Source: Idiomarina zobellii (GTDB lineage Bacteria > Pseudomonadota > Gammaproteobacteria > Enterobacterales > Alteromonadaceae). Taken from it: DNA of 64,000 nucleotides. The stretch lies in NCBI RefSeq assembly GCF_900100855.1, contig NZ_FNCB01000007.1, positions 34,310 through 98,309 of the forward strand, read 5' to 3'. Below, one piece after another: positions 38,777 to 48,637 of the stretch. Position numbers and translations under genes: made by a program. The notes beneath the pieces were generated by a model that was not told the DNA's origin, made no database searches, and worked only from the letters and a program-made list of their open reading frames with translations. How positions within the stretch are numbered: position 1 is the stretch's first letter; the number at the start of each line of letters is the position of its first letter.

Positions 38777-39343
38777 ATGGATGCAGTAGAATTATTAACA
38801 ACGCGCTCTTCAATGCCACGGCTGATAGAGCCTGGGCCCAGTGTTGAACAATTGGAGCTAATAAAAAAGTCAGCGGTGAGAGCGCCCGATCATATGTCGT
38901 TAGCGCCGTACGAATTTATACAATTTCAGGGAAAGGATCGTGGAATTCTGGCTGACATCTATCAGCAGGCGGCACGTATTAATGACTTTTCTGAAACCAT
39001 TGTTGAGCAGGCTGGGCAATTACCGTTTCGGGCTCCACTTGTTATTGCGGCTTGCTTGAGGTATCAGGAACACCCGAAAGTACCAAGAGAAGAGCAGTTA
39101 TGTACCGTTGCCTGCGCTACTCACGCTATGCAACAGGCGGCTTTTGCCCAAGGTTTGGGAGCTATTTGGCGTACTGGCTGGACGGCGGAAGATGCGCACG
39201 TCAAAGAGCAATTGGGACTAACCGAAGATGATGCCATTGTTGGCTTTTTGTACGTAGGCACGCCTGCTGTACCTACGCCAATAAAACCTGAAAAAGATGC
39301 TGAACCGTATTTTGTGTCAGCAAAAGATAAAGTGCTGAGTTAA
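38777..39343 (+). CDS. ydjA: Nitroreductase-family flavoprotein (YdjA-like)
   Basis: This 188-residue FMN protein resembles the short YdjA class of nitroreductases: RSSMPRL at the start, an [13 protein letters not shown] segment near 35, and the [10 protein letters not shown] motif near residue 130. YdjA is an NADPH/FMN oxidoreductase whose physiological substrate is unknown. It is divergent from sppA across 108 bp, as in E. coli. Its stop codon overlaps the asnS stop on the other strand by 4 bp. Confidence 0.88.
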   Translation: MDAVELLTTRSSMPRLIEPGPSVEQLELIKKSAVRAPDHMSLAPYEFIQFQGKDRGILADIYQQAARINDFSETIVEQAGQLPFRAPLVIAACLRYQEHPKVPREEQLCTVACATHAMQQAAFAQGLGAIWRTGWTAEDAHVKEQLGLTEDDAIVGFLYVGTPAVPTPIKPEKDAEPYFVSAKDKVLS

Positions 39344-39357
39344 AACTCAGCACTTTT
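39331..39357. terminator. Hairpin formed by the overlapping ends of ydjA and asnS
   Basis: AGTGCTGAGT (39331-39340) pairs with ACTCAGCACT (39345-39354) around a TAAA loop, with TTT after and AAA before. The stem lies inside the last codons of both convergent genes. Confidence 0.75.
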
Positions 39358-40740
39358 AGGAGCACGTGGGAAAGGAATAACATCGCGGATGTTTTGTACG
39401 CCGGTAACGTAAGCAACTAAGCGTTCAAAACCAAGCCCAAAGCCTGCATGCGGGACGGTACCGTAGCGGCGAAGGTCACGATAAAATTCATACTCTTCCA
39501 TTGGCAGATTCATTTCTTCAATACGCTTATCAAGAATATCTAAACGCTCTTCGCGAGCAGAACCACCAATAATTTCACCAATGCCCGGGGCTAATACGTC
39601 CATTGCAGCAACGGTTTTGCCGTCTTCGTTTTGACGCATATAAAAGGCTTTAATATCACGTGGATAGTTTTTCAGAATAATCGGGGCGCCAACGTGCTCT
39701 TCTGCAAGATACCGTTCGTGCTCAGATTGTAAATCAACCCCCCATTCAACCGGGTATTCGAATTTCTTGCCGCAGTTTTTCAGAATCTCAATAGCGTCTG
39801 TGTAATCCATGTGGACGAAGTTGCTGTTCACAATGGCTTCTAAACGGCTGACTGCTTCCGAGTTAATGCGCTTAGCGAAAAACTCCATGTCGTCAGGACG
39901 CTCTTGAAGGACTGCTTTGAAAACATACTTAAGCATGTCTTCAGCCAAGTCAGCGACATCATCAAGTGATGCGAAAGCAAGCTCTGGCTCGACCATCCAA
40001 AACTCGGACAAGTGGCGGCTGGTATTCGAGTTTTCAGCACGGAACGTTGGCCCAAAGGTGTAAACTTTAGACAGCGAACACGCATAAGACTCAACGTTTA
40101 GCTGACCTGATACGGTTAAAAAGGCTTCTTTACCAAAGAAGTCTTCAGAAAAATCGACTTCACCCTTTTCTGTTTTCGGTACATTAAGTAAATCTAACGT
40201 CGATACACGGAACATTTCACCAGCGCCTTCACAATCTGACGTGGTGATAATAGGGGTGCTAACCCATAAATAGCCGTTCTCGTGAAAGAAGCGGTGAATA
40301 GCCTGAGACAAAGAGTTACGAACACGCATCACTGCGCCGGTAATGTTTGTTCTAGGGCGTAAATGAGCGTATTCACGCAAGTATTCCATGCTGTGACGTT
40401 TCGGCGCCATTGGATAGGTGTCTGGATCTTCGACCCAGCCATAAACATGGACTTTCGTCGCTTGCAGCTCGAACGACTGACCTTGCCCCTGAGAAGGAAC
40501 GACCACACCGGTAATAGCAACAGAACAACCCGTAGTCAGCTTTTGCACTTCATTACTGTAGTTAGGAAGCTCAGCAGGAACAACGGCTTGAACGGCTTCG
40601 AAACAGGAGCCATCATGCACATTAATAAACGAAATACCCGCTTTTGAGTCACGGCGCGTACGCACCCAACCGCGAACCGTTACCGTTTCATCGACGGGAA
40701 TTTTGCCTTCCAGAATATCCACTACAGAAGCATACGACAT
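39340..40740 (-). CDS. asnS: Asparaginyl-tRNA synthetase
   Basis: This 466-residue class IIb synthetase has the N-terminal OB anticodon-binding domain (about 18-110), motif 2 region [21 protein letters not shown] and motif 3 [15 protein letters not shown] near the C-terminus. It charges tRNA-Asn directly. Length equals E. coli (466). It is divergent from an unknown small membrane protein gene; the 106-bp gap should hold both promoters. Confidence 0.98.
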   Translation of the reverse strand: MSYASVVDILEGKIPVDETVTVRGWVRTRRDSKAGISFINVHDGSCFEAVQAVVPAELPNYSNEVQKLTTGCSVAITGVVVPSQGQGQSFELQATKVHVYGWVEDPDTYPMAPKRHSMEYLREYAHLRPRTNITGAVMRVRNSLSQAIHRFFHENGYLWVSTPIITTSDCEGAGEMFRVSTLDLLNVPKTEKGEVDFSEDFFGKEAFLTVSGQLNVESYACSLSKVYTFGPTFRAENSNTSRHLSEFWMVEPELAFASLDDVADLAEDMLKYVFKAVLQERPDDMEFFAKRINSEAVSRLEAIVNSNFVHMDYTDAIEILKNCGKKFEYPVEWGVDLQSEHERYLAEEHVGAPIILKNYPRDIKAFYMRQNEDGKTVAAMDVLAPGIGEIIGGSAREERLDILDKRIEEMNLPMEEYEFYRDLRRYGTVPHAGFGLGFERLVAYVTGVQNIRDVIPFPRAPKSAEF

Positions 40741-40846
40741 GGGTTTCTATTCTCCGAAATTTACACTATTTTGCGAATCAAAGGTTGCTATGTTACCTCG
40801 GATTGGCGCAGACTCAAGTATAACCCCGTTAACAGAGAGAAAAATT

Positions 40847-41206
40847 ATGAAAAGGGGCTCTATAGACGACTTGAAAAAAGTACCATTTTGGTCAAGGGTG
40901 CTTGGCTTATTATGCATCTCTGGCTGGGTCATATTTGTTATTGCCACTATTGTTTTTAATTACGCAAAGCCCGAGCGTAATACCATACTGACACAAATCT
41001 TTGGTATTCCGGTTCGGGATTACTGGCATATAACACTAGGCGACTTATTTGTTATCACACTTTTCATTGGCTTAGTGATTAGCCTGATAAGCCTGGCGCT
41101 CAACTTTGTGCTCTTCAGGCAGCATAAACAGCATATTTGGGTGAACCTGGTGATACTTATTTTAAGCTGCCTGGGTGGCTTATCACTTTATTTCTTCGGC
41201 TTTTAA
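40847..41206 (+). CDS. Uncharacterised small membrane protein
   Basis: I do not recognise this 119-residue protein. It has three predicted membrane helices (about 14-36, 56-83 and 95-117) with a basic N-terminal cytoplasmic stretch (KRGSIDDLKKV) and a basic RQHKQH loop between helices 2 and 3. I start at ATG 40847 (preceded by a GAGAGA purine run); a longer frame reaches back into asnS on the opposite strand and is unlikely. Its stop overlaps the bioA stop by 4 bp. No functional link to biotin or tRNA charging can be argued. Confidence 0.7.
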   Translation: MKRGSIDDLKKVPFWSRVLGLLCISGWVIFVIATIVFNYAKPERNTILTQIFGIPVRDYWHITLGDLFVITLFIGLVISLISLALNFVLFRQHKQHIWVNLVILILSCLGGLSLYFFGF

Positions 41207-42495
41207 ACGCTTTTTGCGTAGTCAGCCATTGCCGAGCATAATGTTGATAACTCCTGCTCGCTAATAATATAAGGCGGCATAATATAAAGCAGCCGACCAA
41301 AAGGGCGTATCCAAACGCCGTGTTTAATGAATAAACGCTGCGCTTCAGCGACGTCGATTCTCTGTTCCATCTCCAGCACTCCAATAGCACCAAAAACTCG
41401 TGCGTCGCGCACGGAACTTAGCTCATTTAAGGGCAGTAACTTATCTTTTAGGTACTTCTCTATGATACTCACTTGCTGCTGCCAATTGCCGTCGCTAATT
41501 ATGGCTAATGACTCGGATGCAACAGCGCAAGCCAGGGGGTTCCCCATAAAAGTAGGTCCGTGCATGAGCGCGCCACCGGCAGGACCTTGTCCGATAGTTT
41601 CAGCGACCTTTGCGGTCGTGACGGTTGCTGCTAACGTCATATAGCCACCCGTTAACGCTTTACCAAGGCAAATGATATCGGGCGTTACTTCCGCGTGTTC
41701 GCAGGCGAATAATTTTCCGGTTCGACCAAAGCCAGTGGCAATCTCATCGGCAATGAGCAGTACGTCGTATTTATCACAAAGCGCTCGTATAAGCTTCAGG
41801 TAGTTAGGGTGGTAAAAACGCATGCCGCCGGCACCCTGAACAATAGGCTCAAGAATAACGGCGGCTAACTCTTTATGGAACTGCTCGAACCATAGCGTTA
41901 ATTGCTGGCCAGAAGTTTCGTCCCATTCATCATCGGGTGTTAATTCAGGAGCATCAGCAAAAATTTGCGTAGCAATGGCTTTATTAAAAAAGCTGTGCAT
42001 GCCATTTTCCGGATCACACACCGACATAGCTTTGAAGGTGTCACCGTGATAACCGCCTTTTATGGTTAACAGCTTAGACTTCTCAGGGCGTGACTGCGCC
42101 AACCAGTACTGCAGGGTCATTTTTATGGCCACTTCGACACTGACAGAGCCTGAATCTGCAATAAACACTTTCTCTAACGGAGCGGGCAGCATATCAACCA
42201 GTTGTCTCCCCAGTTTAATTGCCGGCTCGTGAGTCAGCCCCCCAAACATCACATGGCTGACGGTATCTATTTGTTGATGGGCAACCTTATCCAACCGTGG
42301 GTTACGATAACCGTGAATGACCGCCCACCAGGAGGACATTCCGTCAATAAGCTGCTCGCCGCTTTTAAGGGTAATAGTGGCACCTTTTGCTGAGCTCACT
42401 TCATAGGACGGTAGCGGGTGGCTCATTGAGGTATAAGGGTGCCATAAATGTTGGCGGTCGAAGGCTTCATTACTTAAATGGCTTGGTGAGGTCAT
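41203..42495 (-). CDS. bioA: 7,8-diaminopelargonic acid aminotransferase (BioA)
   Basis: This 430-residue class III aminotransferase uses SAM as amino donor to make DAPA. The PLP lysine is K279 in CLGKALTGGYM, preceded by the DEIATGFGRTG segment (D250). W56-W57 and the IADSGSVSVEVAIKM motif are typical of BioA and separate it from other class III enzymes. It is divergent from bioBFCD over a 102-bp control region with a BirA-like site. Confidence 0.96.
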   Translation of the reverse strand: MTSPSHLSNEAFDRQHLWHPYTSMSHPLPSYEVSSAKGATITLKSGEQLIDGMSSWWAVIHGYRNPRLDKVAHQQIDTVSHVMFGGLTHEPAIKLGRQLVDMLPAPLEKVFIADSGSVSVEVAIKMTLQYWLAQSRPEKSKLLTIKGGYHGDTFKAMSVCDPENGMHSFFNKAIATQIFADAPELTPDDEWDETSGQQLTLWFEQFHKELAAVILEPIVQGAGGMRFYHPNYLKLIRALCDKYDVLLIADEIATGFGRTGKLFACEHAEVTPDIICLGKALTGGYMTLAATVTTAKVAETIGQGPAGGALMHGPTFMGNPLACAVASESLAIISDGNWQQQVSIIEKYLKDKLLPLNELSSVRDARVFGAIGVLEMEQRIDVAEAQRLFIKHGVWIRPFGRLLYIMPPYIISEQELSTLCSAMADYAKSV

Positions 42496-42506
42496 AAATT
42501 ACCCAG

Positions 42507-42539
42507 TTGTAAAGTTTCTATTCTTGTGTAAATTGACAG
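42507..42539. promoter_or_regulatory. Candidate BirA operator between bioA and bioB
   Basis: TTGTAAAGT-N15-AATTGACAG resembles the Gram-negative BirA consensus TTGTAAACC-N14/15-GGTTTACAA: the left half matches at 7 of 9 positions, the right half is weaker. It sits between the divergent bio genes. Confidence 0.65.
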
Positions 42540-42560
42540 GGCAATGATAACGCATATTCT
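42533..42560 (+). promoter_or_regulatory. bioB promoter
   Basis: A perfect TTGACA (42533-42538) is 16 bp from TATTCT (42555-42560), 38 bp before the bioB start. The -35 lies within the right half of the BirA site, so BirA binding would block it. Confidence 0.6.
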
Positions 42561-42597
42561 ATGCGACATTAACTGTTCAAATGACGAGATTATTATT

Positions 42598-43635
42598 ATG
42601 TCTGCCATTCGCAATGACTGGACCATTGAAGAAGTCCAGAATTTACTACAGCTTCCGTTTAATGACTTAATGTTCAAAGCCCAGAGTGTTCACAGAGAGC
42701 ACTTTCACCCGAATGAAGTACAGGTCAGTACGCTGCTTTCTATTAAAACCGGAGCGTGTCCTGAAGACTGCAAATATTGTCCACAGAGCGCGCATTACCA
42801 TACCGGACTTGACCGGGAGCGCTTAATGGCTGTTGAAAGTGTCTTGCAGGAAGCGCAAGCGGCGAAAGACAAAGGAGCCAGTCGTTTTTGTATGGGGGCT
42901 GCATGGCGTAACCCGAAAGACAGAGATATGCCTTACATTATGGAAATGATTAAAGGCGTTAAAGAGCTGGGTTTAGAAAGTTGCATGACACTGGGCATGC
43001 TGAGTGCAGAGCAAGCGAAGCTGCTGCAACAGGCCGGGCTTGATTACTATAACCATAACTTGGACACCTCGCCGGAGTTTTATGGCGACATTATTACCAC
43101 ACGAACTTATCAGGACCGCATTGATACCCTGACCAATGTTCGTGACGCTGGTATGAAAGTTTGTGCAGGCGGCATCGTTGGTATGGGAGAAAGTGTGAAA
43201 GATCGCGCTTCATTGTTGGTGCAGCTGGCTAACTTACCTAAGCACCCTGAAAGTGTACCCATTAATATGTTGGTGAAAGTTGAAGGAACGCCTTTCGCTA
43301 AGCTCGAAGACCTAGATAACTTTGAGTTCGTACGTACCGTTGCTGTTGCCCGTATTCTAATGCCGCAATCGCATGTTCGCTTGTCGGCTGGCCGTGAAGA
43401 TATGAATGATGAAATGCAGGCGTTATGCTTCTTAGCAGGGGCTAACTCGATATTTTATGGTGAGAAATTACTAACCACAGCCAACCCCGAAGCAGATGCT
43501 GATCTTCGTTTGTTCGAGCGCTTAGGCATTACACCAGAGCAGACCGATGGCTATGATGACGAGGTACACACAGCAGTGATTGAAGATGCCATTGCTGAAC
43601 AAGAGCAGCCGGTTCGTTTCTACGACGCATCTTAA
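42598..43635 (+). CDS. bioB: Biotin synthase
   Basis: This 345-residue radical-SAM enzyme inserts sulfur into dethiobiotin. The CxxxCxxC cluster is C54, C58, C61 in [10 protein letters not shown], and the [2Fe-2S] site region includes CMGAAWR, CMTLGML and the RLSAGRE arginine. I start at ATG 42598, which aligns with E. coli BioB (346 residues); the frame extends upstream through the promoter and is not coding. bioB-F-C-D follow each other with gaps of 4-bp overlap to 12 bp. Confidence 0.97.
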   Translation: MSAIRNDWTIEEVQNLLQLPFNDLMFKAQSVHREHFHPNEVQVSTLLSIKTGACPEDCKYCPQSAHYHTGLDRERLMAVESVLQEAQAAKDKGASRFCMGAAWRNPKDRDMPYIMEMIKGVKELGLESCMTLGMLSAEQAKLLQQAGLDYYNHNLDTSPEFYGDIITTRTYQDRIDTLTNVRDAGMKVCAGGIVGMGESVKDRASLLVQLANLPKHPESVPINMLVKVEGTPFAKLEDLDNFEFVRTVAVARILMPQSHVRLSAGREDMNDEMQALCFLAGANSIFYGEKLLTTANPEADADLRLFERLGITPEQTDGYDDEVHTAVIEDAIAEQEQPVRFYDAS

Positions 43636-43646
43636 AACAATAAGCC

Positions 43647-44783
43647 ATGCACGAGTCGTTACGTCACAAACTTAAGCAACGAATGTCGTCGCCGCAAATG
43701 CGACGGCGGCGCTGCCGAGCAGCAAGGGAAAGCAGTGTTGTACTCGACTTTTCTAAAAATGATTATCTGGGGTTAAGTCAGCACCCAGAAGTTAAGAAAC
43801 AGTTCGTTGATGCGGCTAATGAATGGGGCGTCGGAAGCACCGGCTCTCCGTTATTAAGTGGCTATAGTTTGGCGCACCAACGGCTCGAATCGGAGCTTTC
43901 AGAGTGGCTCGAGAAGCCGGCTGGATTACTCTTTTCTTCTGGCTTCGCGGCAAATGTCGGGGTTCTGAGCACTTTGGTTAGTGACACCAGCAAAATATAT
44001 GCGGATAAACTGGTTCATGCGTCTTTGATTGACGGTATAACGCAAAGTCGTCAGCGGTTTAAGCGCTATGCCCACAGTCAACCACTGACCATTGCTGAGG
44101 CATTGAAGCCCGGCGACTGGCTGGTGACAGAAGGTGTCTTCAGCATGGATGGTGATGACGCCGGCATTACACAATTAATCGAACTTAAAAAACGTCAGTC
44201 GAACACCACAGTTATGGTGGATGATGCGCATGGCATTGGTGTTCTTGGTGATAGCGGCAAAGGCGCATTATCGAATGATTTGGGCGTTGCTGACATCATG
44301 ACAGGGACTTTCGGCAAAGCTTTTGGCGTTGGCGGAGCGTTTGTTTGTGCAGGCCAAGACACCATTGAAGCGCTGATTCAGTTCTGCAGAGAATACATCT
44401 ATTCAACCGCAATGCCACCGGCACAAGCGGCCGCAGCGAGCGCAGCCTTAATGGTCATAAAGGACCAGGAAGGGCGCGAGAAGCGAGAGCACTTGGCACA
44501 ATTGGCGCAGCAGTTTCAATTAGAGATGTCTCGTCGCGGGTTAGTCTATATTGAGTCTTCAACTCCAATTCAAAGCTGGCTGCTTGAAAGCGAAGATTCT
44601 GCCAAGCGAATGGCTGGCGAGCTAAGCAGTTTAGGTTATTTATGCCGTGCCATTGTTCACCCCACGGTACCTAAGCATTCACCCCGAATTCGCTTTAGTC
44701 TAAACAGCAATATGCAGCCTGCTCATATAAGTCAGTTTTGGCATGTGGTGGATGGGTTACTGGAGCGCGACAACGCATTATGA
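43647..44783 (+). CDS. bioF: 8-amino-7-oxononanoate synthase (BioF)
   Basis: This 378-residue alpha-oxoamine synthase condenses pimeloyl-ACP or -CoA with alanine. PLP lysine K224 is in TGTFGKAFGVGGAF, with VDDAHGIGVLG at 191-201. An unusually arginine-rich N-terminus (RRRRCRAAR, residues 19-27) precedes the DFSKNDYLGL start of the conserved domain. It overlaps bioC by the ATGA motif. Confidence 0.95.
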   Translation: MHESLRHKLKQRMSSPQMRRRRCRAARESSVVLDFSKNDYLGLSQHPEVKKQFVDAANEWGVGSTGSPLLSGYSLAHQRLESELSEWLEKPAGLLFSSGFAANVGVLSTLVSDTSKIYADKLVHASLIDGITQSRQRFKRYAHSQPLTIAEALKPGDWLVTEGVFSMDGDDAGITQLIELKKRQSNTTVMVDDAHGIGVLGDSGKGALSNDLGVADIMTGTFGKAFGVGGAFVCAGQDTIEALIQFCREYIYSTAMPPAQAAAASAALMVIKDQEGREKREHLAQLAQQFQLEMSRRGLVYIESSTPIQSWLLESEDSAKRMAGELSSLGYLCRAIVHPTVPKHSPRIRFSLNSNMQPAHISQFWHVVDGLLERDNAL

Positions 44784-45565
44784 AGCCGCTTAATTTTGAT
44801 AAAGCCGTTGCTCAGCATTTTGATCGTGCGGCGACAAGCTATGCCCAGCATGACGAAATTCAAAGAAAAGCCGCTCACGACTTATTGGGCTACGCCAACG
44901 CAGTCAAGCCTATCAGTCCGGAAACAATTGTTGATATTGGCTGTGGTCCTGCCGCTGAAACAACGCGGCTTGAACGTTACAGCCAGCAATACCTTGGTAT
45001 TGATATTTCAAGAGAGATGCTGGCACAGGCTCAGACGTTAAACCCTCACTTGAGCTGGTTACAAGGCCATTGGACTGCGCTGCCTTTAGCCAATGAGAGT
45101 GTCGACTGGGTATTTGCGAATTTATCATTGCAATGGGTGGATGATTTAAACATCGCGTTTGCGGAAGTTTACCGTGCGCTTAAACCCGGTGGTATTGCCA
45201 CGGTGAACACATTGCTTCCGGGTACCTTTTCTTCTTTACAAAACAGCTGGGCTGAGGTCGACAACAAACCTCACATCAATAGCTTTTCAACGCTCGCGAA
45301 TATTACCCAAGCGACAGAAGCATTCCCGTGGTTGCATAAAACCTTTTATACGCATAATTACATTCAGTATTTTCCTAACTTACGCGCATTGCTAGCAAGC
45401 ATAAAAGGGGTGGGGGCCAGTTTGGTAAAACGAGATAACAGTTCAGGTTTGATGACAAAATCTAAGTTCCAAACTTTAGAAAATGCTTATGAGACCTACA
45501 GAACAAGTGATGGATTACCATTGGAATGGCATATTATCAATATAGTTTTAGTTAAGCATGGTTGA
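44780..45565 (+). CDS. bioC: Malonyl-ACP O-methyltransferase (BioC)
   Basis: This 261-residue SAM methyltransferase masks malonyl-ACP so that fatty acid synthesis can build pimeloyl-ACP. SAM motif I IVDIGCGP is at 50-57, followed by YLGIDISREML and the SLQWVDDL segment. The ATG at 44780 overlaps the bioF stop; a longer frame inside bioF is unlikely. The pimeloyl-ester esterase BioH (or an analogue) that must act with BioC is not in the window. Confidence 0.93.
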   Translation: MKPLNFDKAVAQHFDRAATSYAQHDEIQRKAAHDLLGYANAVKPISPETIVDIGCGPAAETTRLERYSQQYLGIDISREMLAQAQTLNPHLSWLQGHWTALPLANESVDWVFANLSLQWVDDLNIAFAEVYRALKPGGIATVNTLLPGTFSSLQNSWAEVDNKPHINSFSTLANITQATEAFPWLHKTFYTHNYIQYFPNLRALLASIKGVGASLVKRDNSSGLMTKSKFQTLENAYETYRTSDGLPLEWHIINIVLVKHG

Positions 45566-45577
45566 TTAATAGTTAAC

Positions 45578-46252
45578 ATGGACATTTATTTTATAACTGG
45601 TACCGATACAGATGCAGGTAAAACAGTCGCAGCGTGCGGTTTTGTTCAGTATTTAGTAGGGCGCGGACAAAAAGTCGCTGTTATGAAGCCAGTTGCCTCT
45701 GGTTGCGAGATGACCGATGGGCAACTAAAAAACTCAGACGCCTTAGCGTTAAAGAAGGTTGCTAACGTTACTCAACCCTATGAGCAGGTTAATCCTTATA
45801 CCTTTAAACCTGCAATTGCGCCCCATATTGCCGCTGCTGACGAAAATGTAGAAATATCTTTGGATAAGCTTCAACAGGCGGTTGACGAAATTCGTCAAAG
45901 TAACGTGGATGCTTTAGTCATAGAGGGTGCAGGGGGCTGGCAGTTGCCTTTATCTAATTCTCACTTTATGCCAGAGCTGGTTAAGCGCTTGTCTGCAAAA
46001 GTTATTTTAACGGTGGGCTTAAAGTTAGGGTGCTTGAATCACGCGTTACTTAGCGCACAGTCAATTAAAGCGTCTGGGTGTGATTTAGCAGGCTGGATTG
46101 CTGTGCAAACGACAGAAACTCCCATGCCCAGACAAACCGAAAACCTGGAAACATTAATCGCTGTATTGCGGTCAAAACCGATAGCAGTGCTGCCTTATAT
46201 TCCTGATTGGCAGACACAAAATTTAGCCAGTAAATTTTCACTGGTGTATTGA
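45578..46252 (+). CDS. bioD: Dethiobiotin synthetase (BioD)
   Basis: This 224-residue ATP-dependent carboxylase closes the ureido ring. The P-loop GTDTDAGKT is at 8-16, the substrate lysine in MKPVASGC near 37-44, and the EGAGGWQLPL motif near residue 113. It is the last gene of bioBFCD. Confidence 0.96.
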   Translation: MDIYFITGTDTDAGKTVAACGFVQYLVGRGQKVAVMKPVASGCEMTDGQLKNSDALALKKVANVTQPYEQVNPYTFKPAIAPHIAAADENVEISLDKLQQAVDEIRQSNVDALVIEGAGGWQLPLSNSHFMPELVKRLSAKVILTVGLKLGCLNHALLSAQSIKASGCDLAGWIAVQTTETPMPRQTENLETLIAVLRSKPIAVLPYIPDWQTQNLASKFSLVY

Positions 46253-46309
46253 ACTTAAGGCTAAGCGCCTACATATCGGTAACTGTGACTATTTTTAACG
46301 GAGACTAGG

Positions 46310-47167
46310 ATGAAAAGAATCCTGCTGTTTTTAGCAACTAACATAGCTATTTTATTGGTTGTTAGCGTTGTTTTTAATATTGTCATTGCGGCGACCGGAA
46401 TCGATGCTCGTGGGTCTGCTGGGCTGTTGATTTTCTGTGCATTGTTTGGATTTGGTGGTGCATTTGTCTCACTGTGGATCTCGCGCTGGATGGCTATCCG
46501 TTCAACCAGAGCGCGGGTAATTGAGCAGCCTCAGAACCAGTCAGAAGAATGGCTGATAAGAACAGTTCAGCAGCAAGCACAAAAAGCAGGCATACCGATG
46601 CCACAAGTAGCGGTTTACCAGTCTCCATCGCCTAATGCCTTTGCGACCGGGCGCAGCAAGAACCATTCATTGGTTGCGGTAAGTACCGGTCTTTTACAAA
46701 GCATGAACGCAGACGAAGTGGAAGCTGTGCTGGCGCACGAAGTCAGCCACATCGCTAATGGCGACATGGTCACACTGACCTTAATTCAAGGTGTGGTGAA
46801 TACCTTTGTAATGTTTTTTGCCCGCATTATCGCCAGTGCAATCGCGCGAGGTGATAATCAGCGTGGTGGCCTGGCTTATTATGGCTTAGTCATGTTGCTG
46901 GAAGTTGTTTTTGGTATTCTGGCCAGCGTGATTGTGATGTGGTTCTCGCGTCAGCGTGAGTTCAGAGCCGACGCAGGCTCCGCAGACTTAGCGGGTAAGC
47001 AGAAAATGATTGCCGCATTACGCCGTTTGCAGCGAGGTCGCGAGTCTGAGCTGGACGGCACCATGTTGGCTTTTGGCATCAAAGGTAAACGTTCGACTAT
47101 TGGAAAATTATTTATGAGCCATCCGCCTTTAGAAGAGCGTATTCATGCGCTGGAGCAACGGCGTTAG
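46310..47167 (+). CDS. htpX: Membrane protease HtpX
   Basis: This 285-residue M48 zinc metalloprotease sits in the inner membrane. The HExxH motif is H143-E144-H147 in [12 protein letters not shown], with a third ligand in the [10 protein letters not shown] segment near residue 222. Membrane helices lie at about 5-27, 37-57, 155-178 and 190-211. It removes damaged membrane proteins together with FtsH. A GGAGACTAGG purine run precedes the ATG. No heat-shock promoter was recognised. Confidence 0.95.
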   Translation: MKRILLFLATNIAILLVVSVVFNIVIAATGIDARGSAGLLIFCALFGFGGAFVSLWISRWMAIRSTRARVIEQPQNQSEEWLIRTVQQQAQKAGIPMPQVAVYQSPSPNAFATGRSKNHSLVAVSTGLLQSMNADEVEAVLAHEVSHIANGDMVTLTLIQGVVNTFVMFFARIIASAIARGDNQRGGLAYYGLVMLLEVVFGILASVIVMWFSRQREFRADAGSADLAGKQKMIAALRRLQRGRESELDGTMLAFGIKGKRSTIGKLFMSHPPLEERIHALEQRR

Positions 47168-47238
47168 TCGTTGCTTTTCAGCGGCGGACACCGTACATTC
47201 GTACCTCTTACAGAGCAAAAAAATCGGAAGTTAATTTT

Positions 47239-48597
47239 ATGGCACAGTGGAGTGCGCGCAGCTGGCGCGATAAGCCAATTCAACAACAACCCAGCTATCA
47301 AAACGAACAGCAGCTGCATGATGTCGAGAGGCAATTAAGTCAGTTCCCACCGTTAGTCTTTGCAGAAGAGATTCGGGCACTAAGAAATCAGCTCAGCGAT
47401 GTTTGTCAGGGCAATGGTTTTTTGTTGCAAGGCGGTGACTGTGCCGAGTCCTTTAGTGATTTTAATGCCCCTAAAATAAGAGACACCTTTAAAGTCATTC
47501 TGCAAATGGCCATTGTTATGACTTTTGCAGGCTCATGTCCGGTGACCAAAGTTGCAAGAATGGCGGGGCAATATGCCAAGCCTCGTTCAAGCGACTTCGA
47601 ATCGATTGATGGTGTCAGCCTGCCAAGTTATCGCGGTGATATTATTAATGGCTCTGATTTTAACCAAGCATCCCGTGAACCAGACCCTGAGCGCATGCTT
47701 AAGGCGTATCATCACTCGGCGGCAACCTTAAACCTACTGCGAGCCTTTGCGCAGGGCGGTTTGGCAAACCTGCATAAGGTTCACAAGTGGAACTTAAGCT
47801 TCATAGCTTCAAACCCGCTGAAAGAACGTTATCAGCAAATTGCGGAAGAAATACAATCAGCGCTGCGCTTTATGGAAGTGCTTGGTATTAATGCCGATAA
47901 CAATGCAACCATTCATGAAACATCGCTGTTTACGTCGCACGAAGCCTTATTACTGCCATACGAGCAAGCCTTAACACGTACCGACACTCTTACAGGCTTA
48001 CCTTACGACTGTTCGGCACACATGGTTTGGATAGGGGAACGTACGCGCCAATTGGACCATGCTCATGTCGAGTTTATGCGCGGCATTAATAACCCAATTG
48101 GTGTGAAGGTAGGTTCGAAAATGCCGGAGGACGAGCTTATTCGCCTTATCGATGCGCTTAATCCGGATAATGAAGCAGGGCGCTTAACACTCATTACTCG
48201 AATGGGCGCAGACAACCTGGCAGAAAACATGCCACGCCTGGTGCGCCGGGTAAAAGAAGAGGGTCGCAATGTTATATGGTCCAGTGACCCAATGCATGGC
48301 AACACCATAAAAGCCGATAATGGCTTGAAAACGCGATCGTTCGACGCCATTCATAAGGAACTGAGACAGTTCTTCGCCATTCATCAGTCTGAGGGTACGT
48401 ATCCTGGCGGGATTCACCTGGAAATGACCGGGGAAGACGTAACTGAGTGCACTGGTGGCGCCTATAAAATCAGCGAAGAAGACTTATCGAGCCGCTACCG
48501 CACGCAGTGCGATCCACGACTTAATGCCGATCAAGTGTTAGAATTGGCATTCTTAGTGGCCGAATCGCTGAAAGCAGCCCGCAATGGCGAAGGCTAA
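47239..48597 (+). CDS. Class II 3-deoxy-7-phosphoheptulonate synthase
   Basis: This 452-residue enzyme is the plant-like type II DAHP synthase, unrelated in sequence to E. coli AroF/G/H. Recognisable parts are the N-terminal [25 protein letters not shown] with the metal cysteine, [29 protein letters not shown], the SDPMHGNT metal histidine motif and [18 protein letters not shown]. It condenses PEP and erythrose-4-phosphate, the first shikimate step. PEP synthase is encoded 1.8 kb downstream, which could help supply PEP (inference). Confidence 0.95.
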   Translation: MAQWSARSWRDKPIQQQPSYQNEQQLHDVERQLSQFPPLVFAEEIRALRNQLSDVCQGNGFLLQGGDCAESFSDFNAPKIRDTFKVILQMAIVMTFAGSCPVTKVARMAGQYAKPRSSDFESIDGVSLPSYRGDIINGSDFNQASREPDPERMLKAYHHSAATLNLLRAFAQGGLANLHKVHKWNLSFIASNPLKERYQQIAEEIQSALRFMEVLGINADNNATIHETSLFTSHEALLLPYEQALTRTDTLTGLPYDCSAHMVWIGERTRQLDHAHVEFMRGINNPIGVKVGSKMPEDELIRLIDALNPDNEAGRLTLITRMGADNLAENMPRLVRRVKEEGRNVIWSSDPMHGNTIKADNGLKTRSFDAIHKELRQFFAIHQSEGTYPGGIHLEMTGEDVTECTGGAYKISEEDLSSRYRTQCDPRLNADQVLELAFLVAESLKAARNGEG

Positions 48598-48637
48598 ATT
48601 TTCTATTTCATTGAATCTATAAGAGGACAACCGTTGT

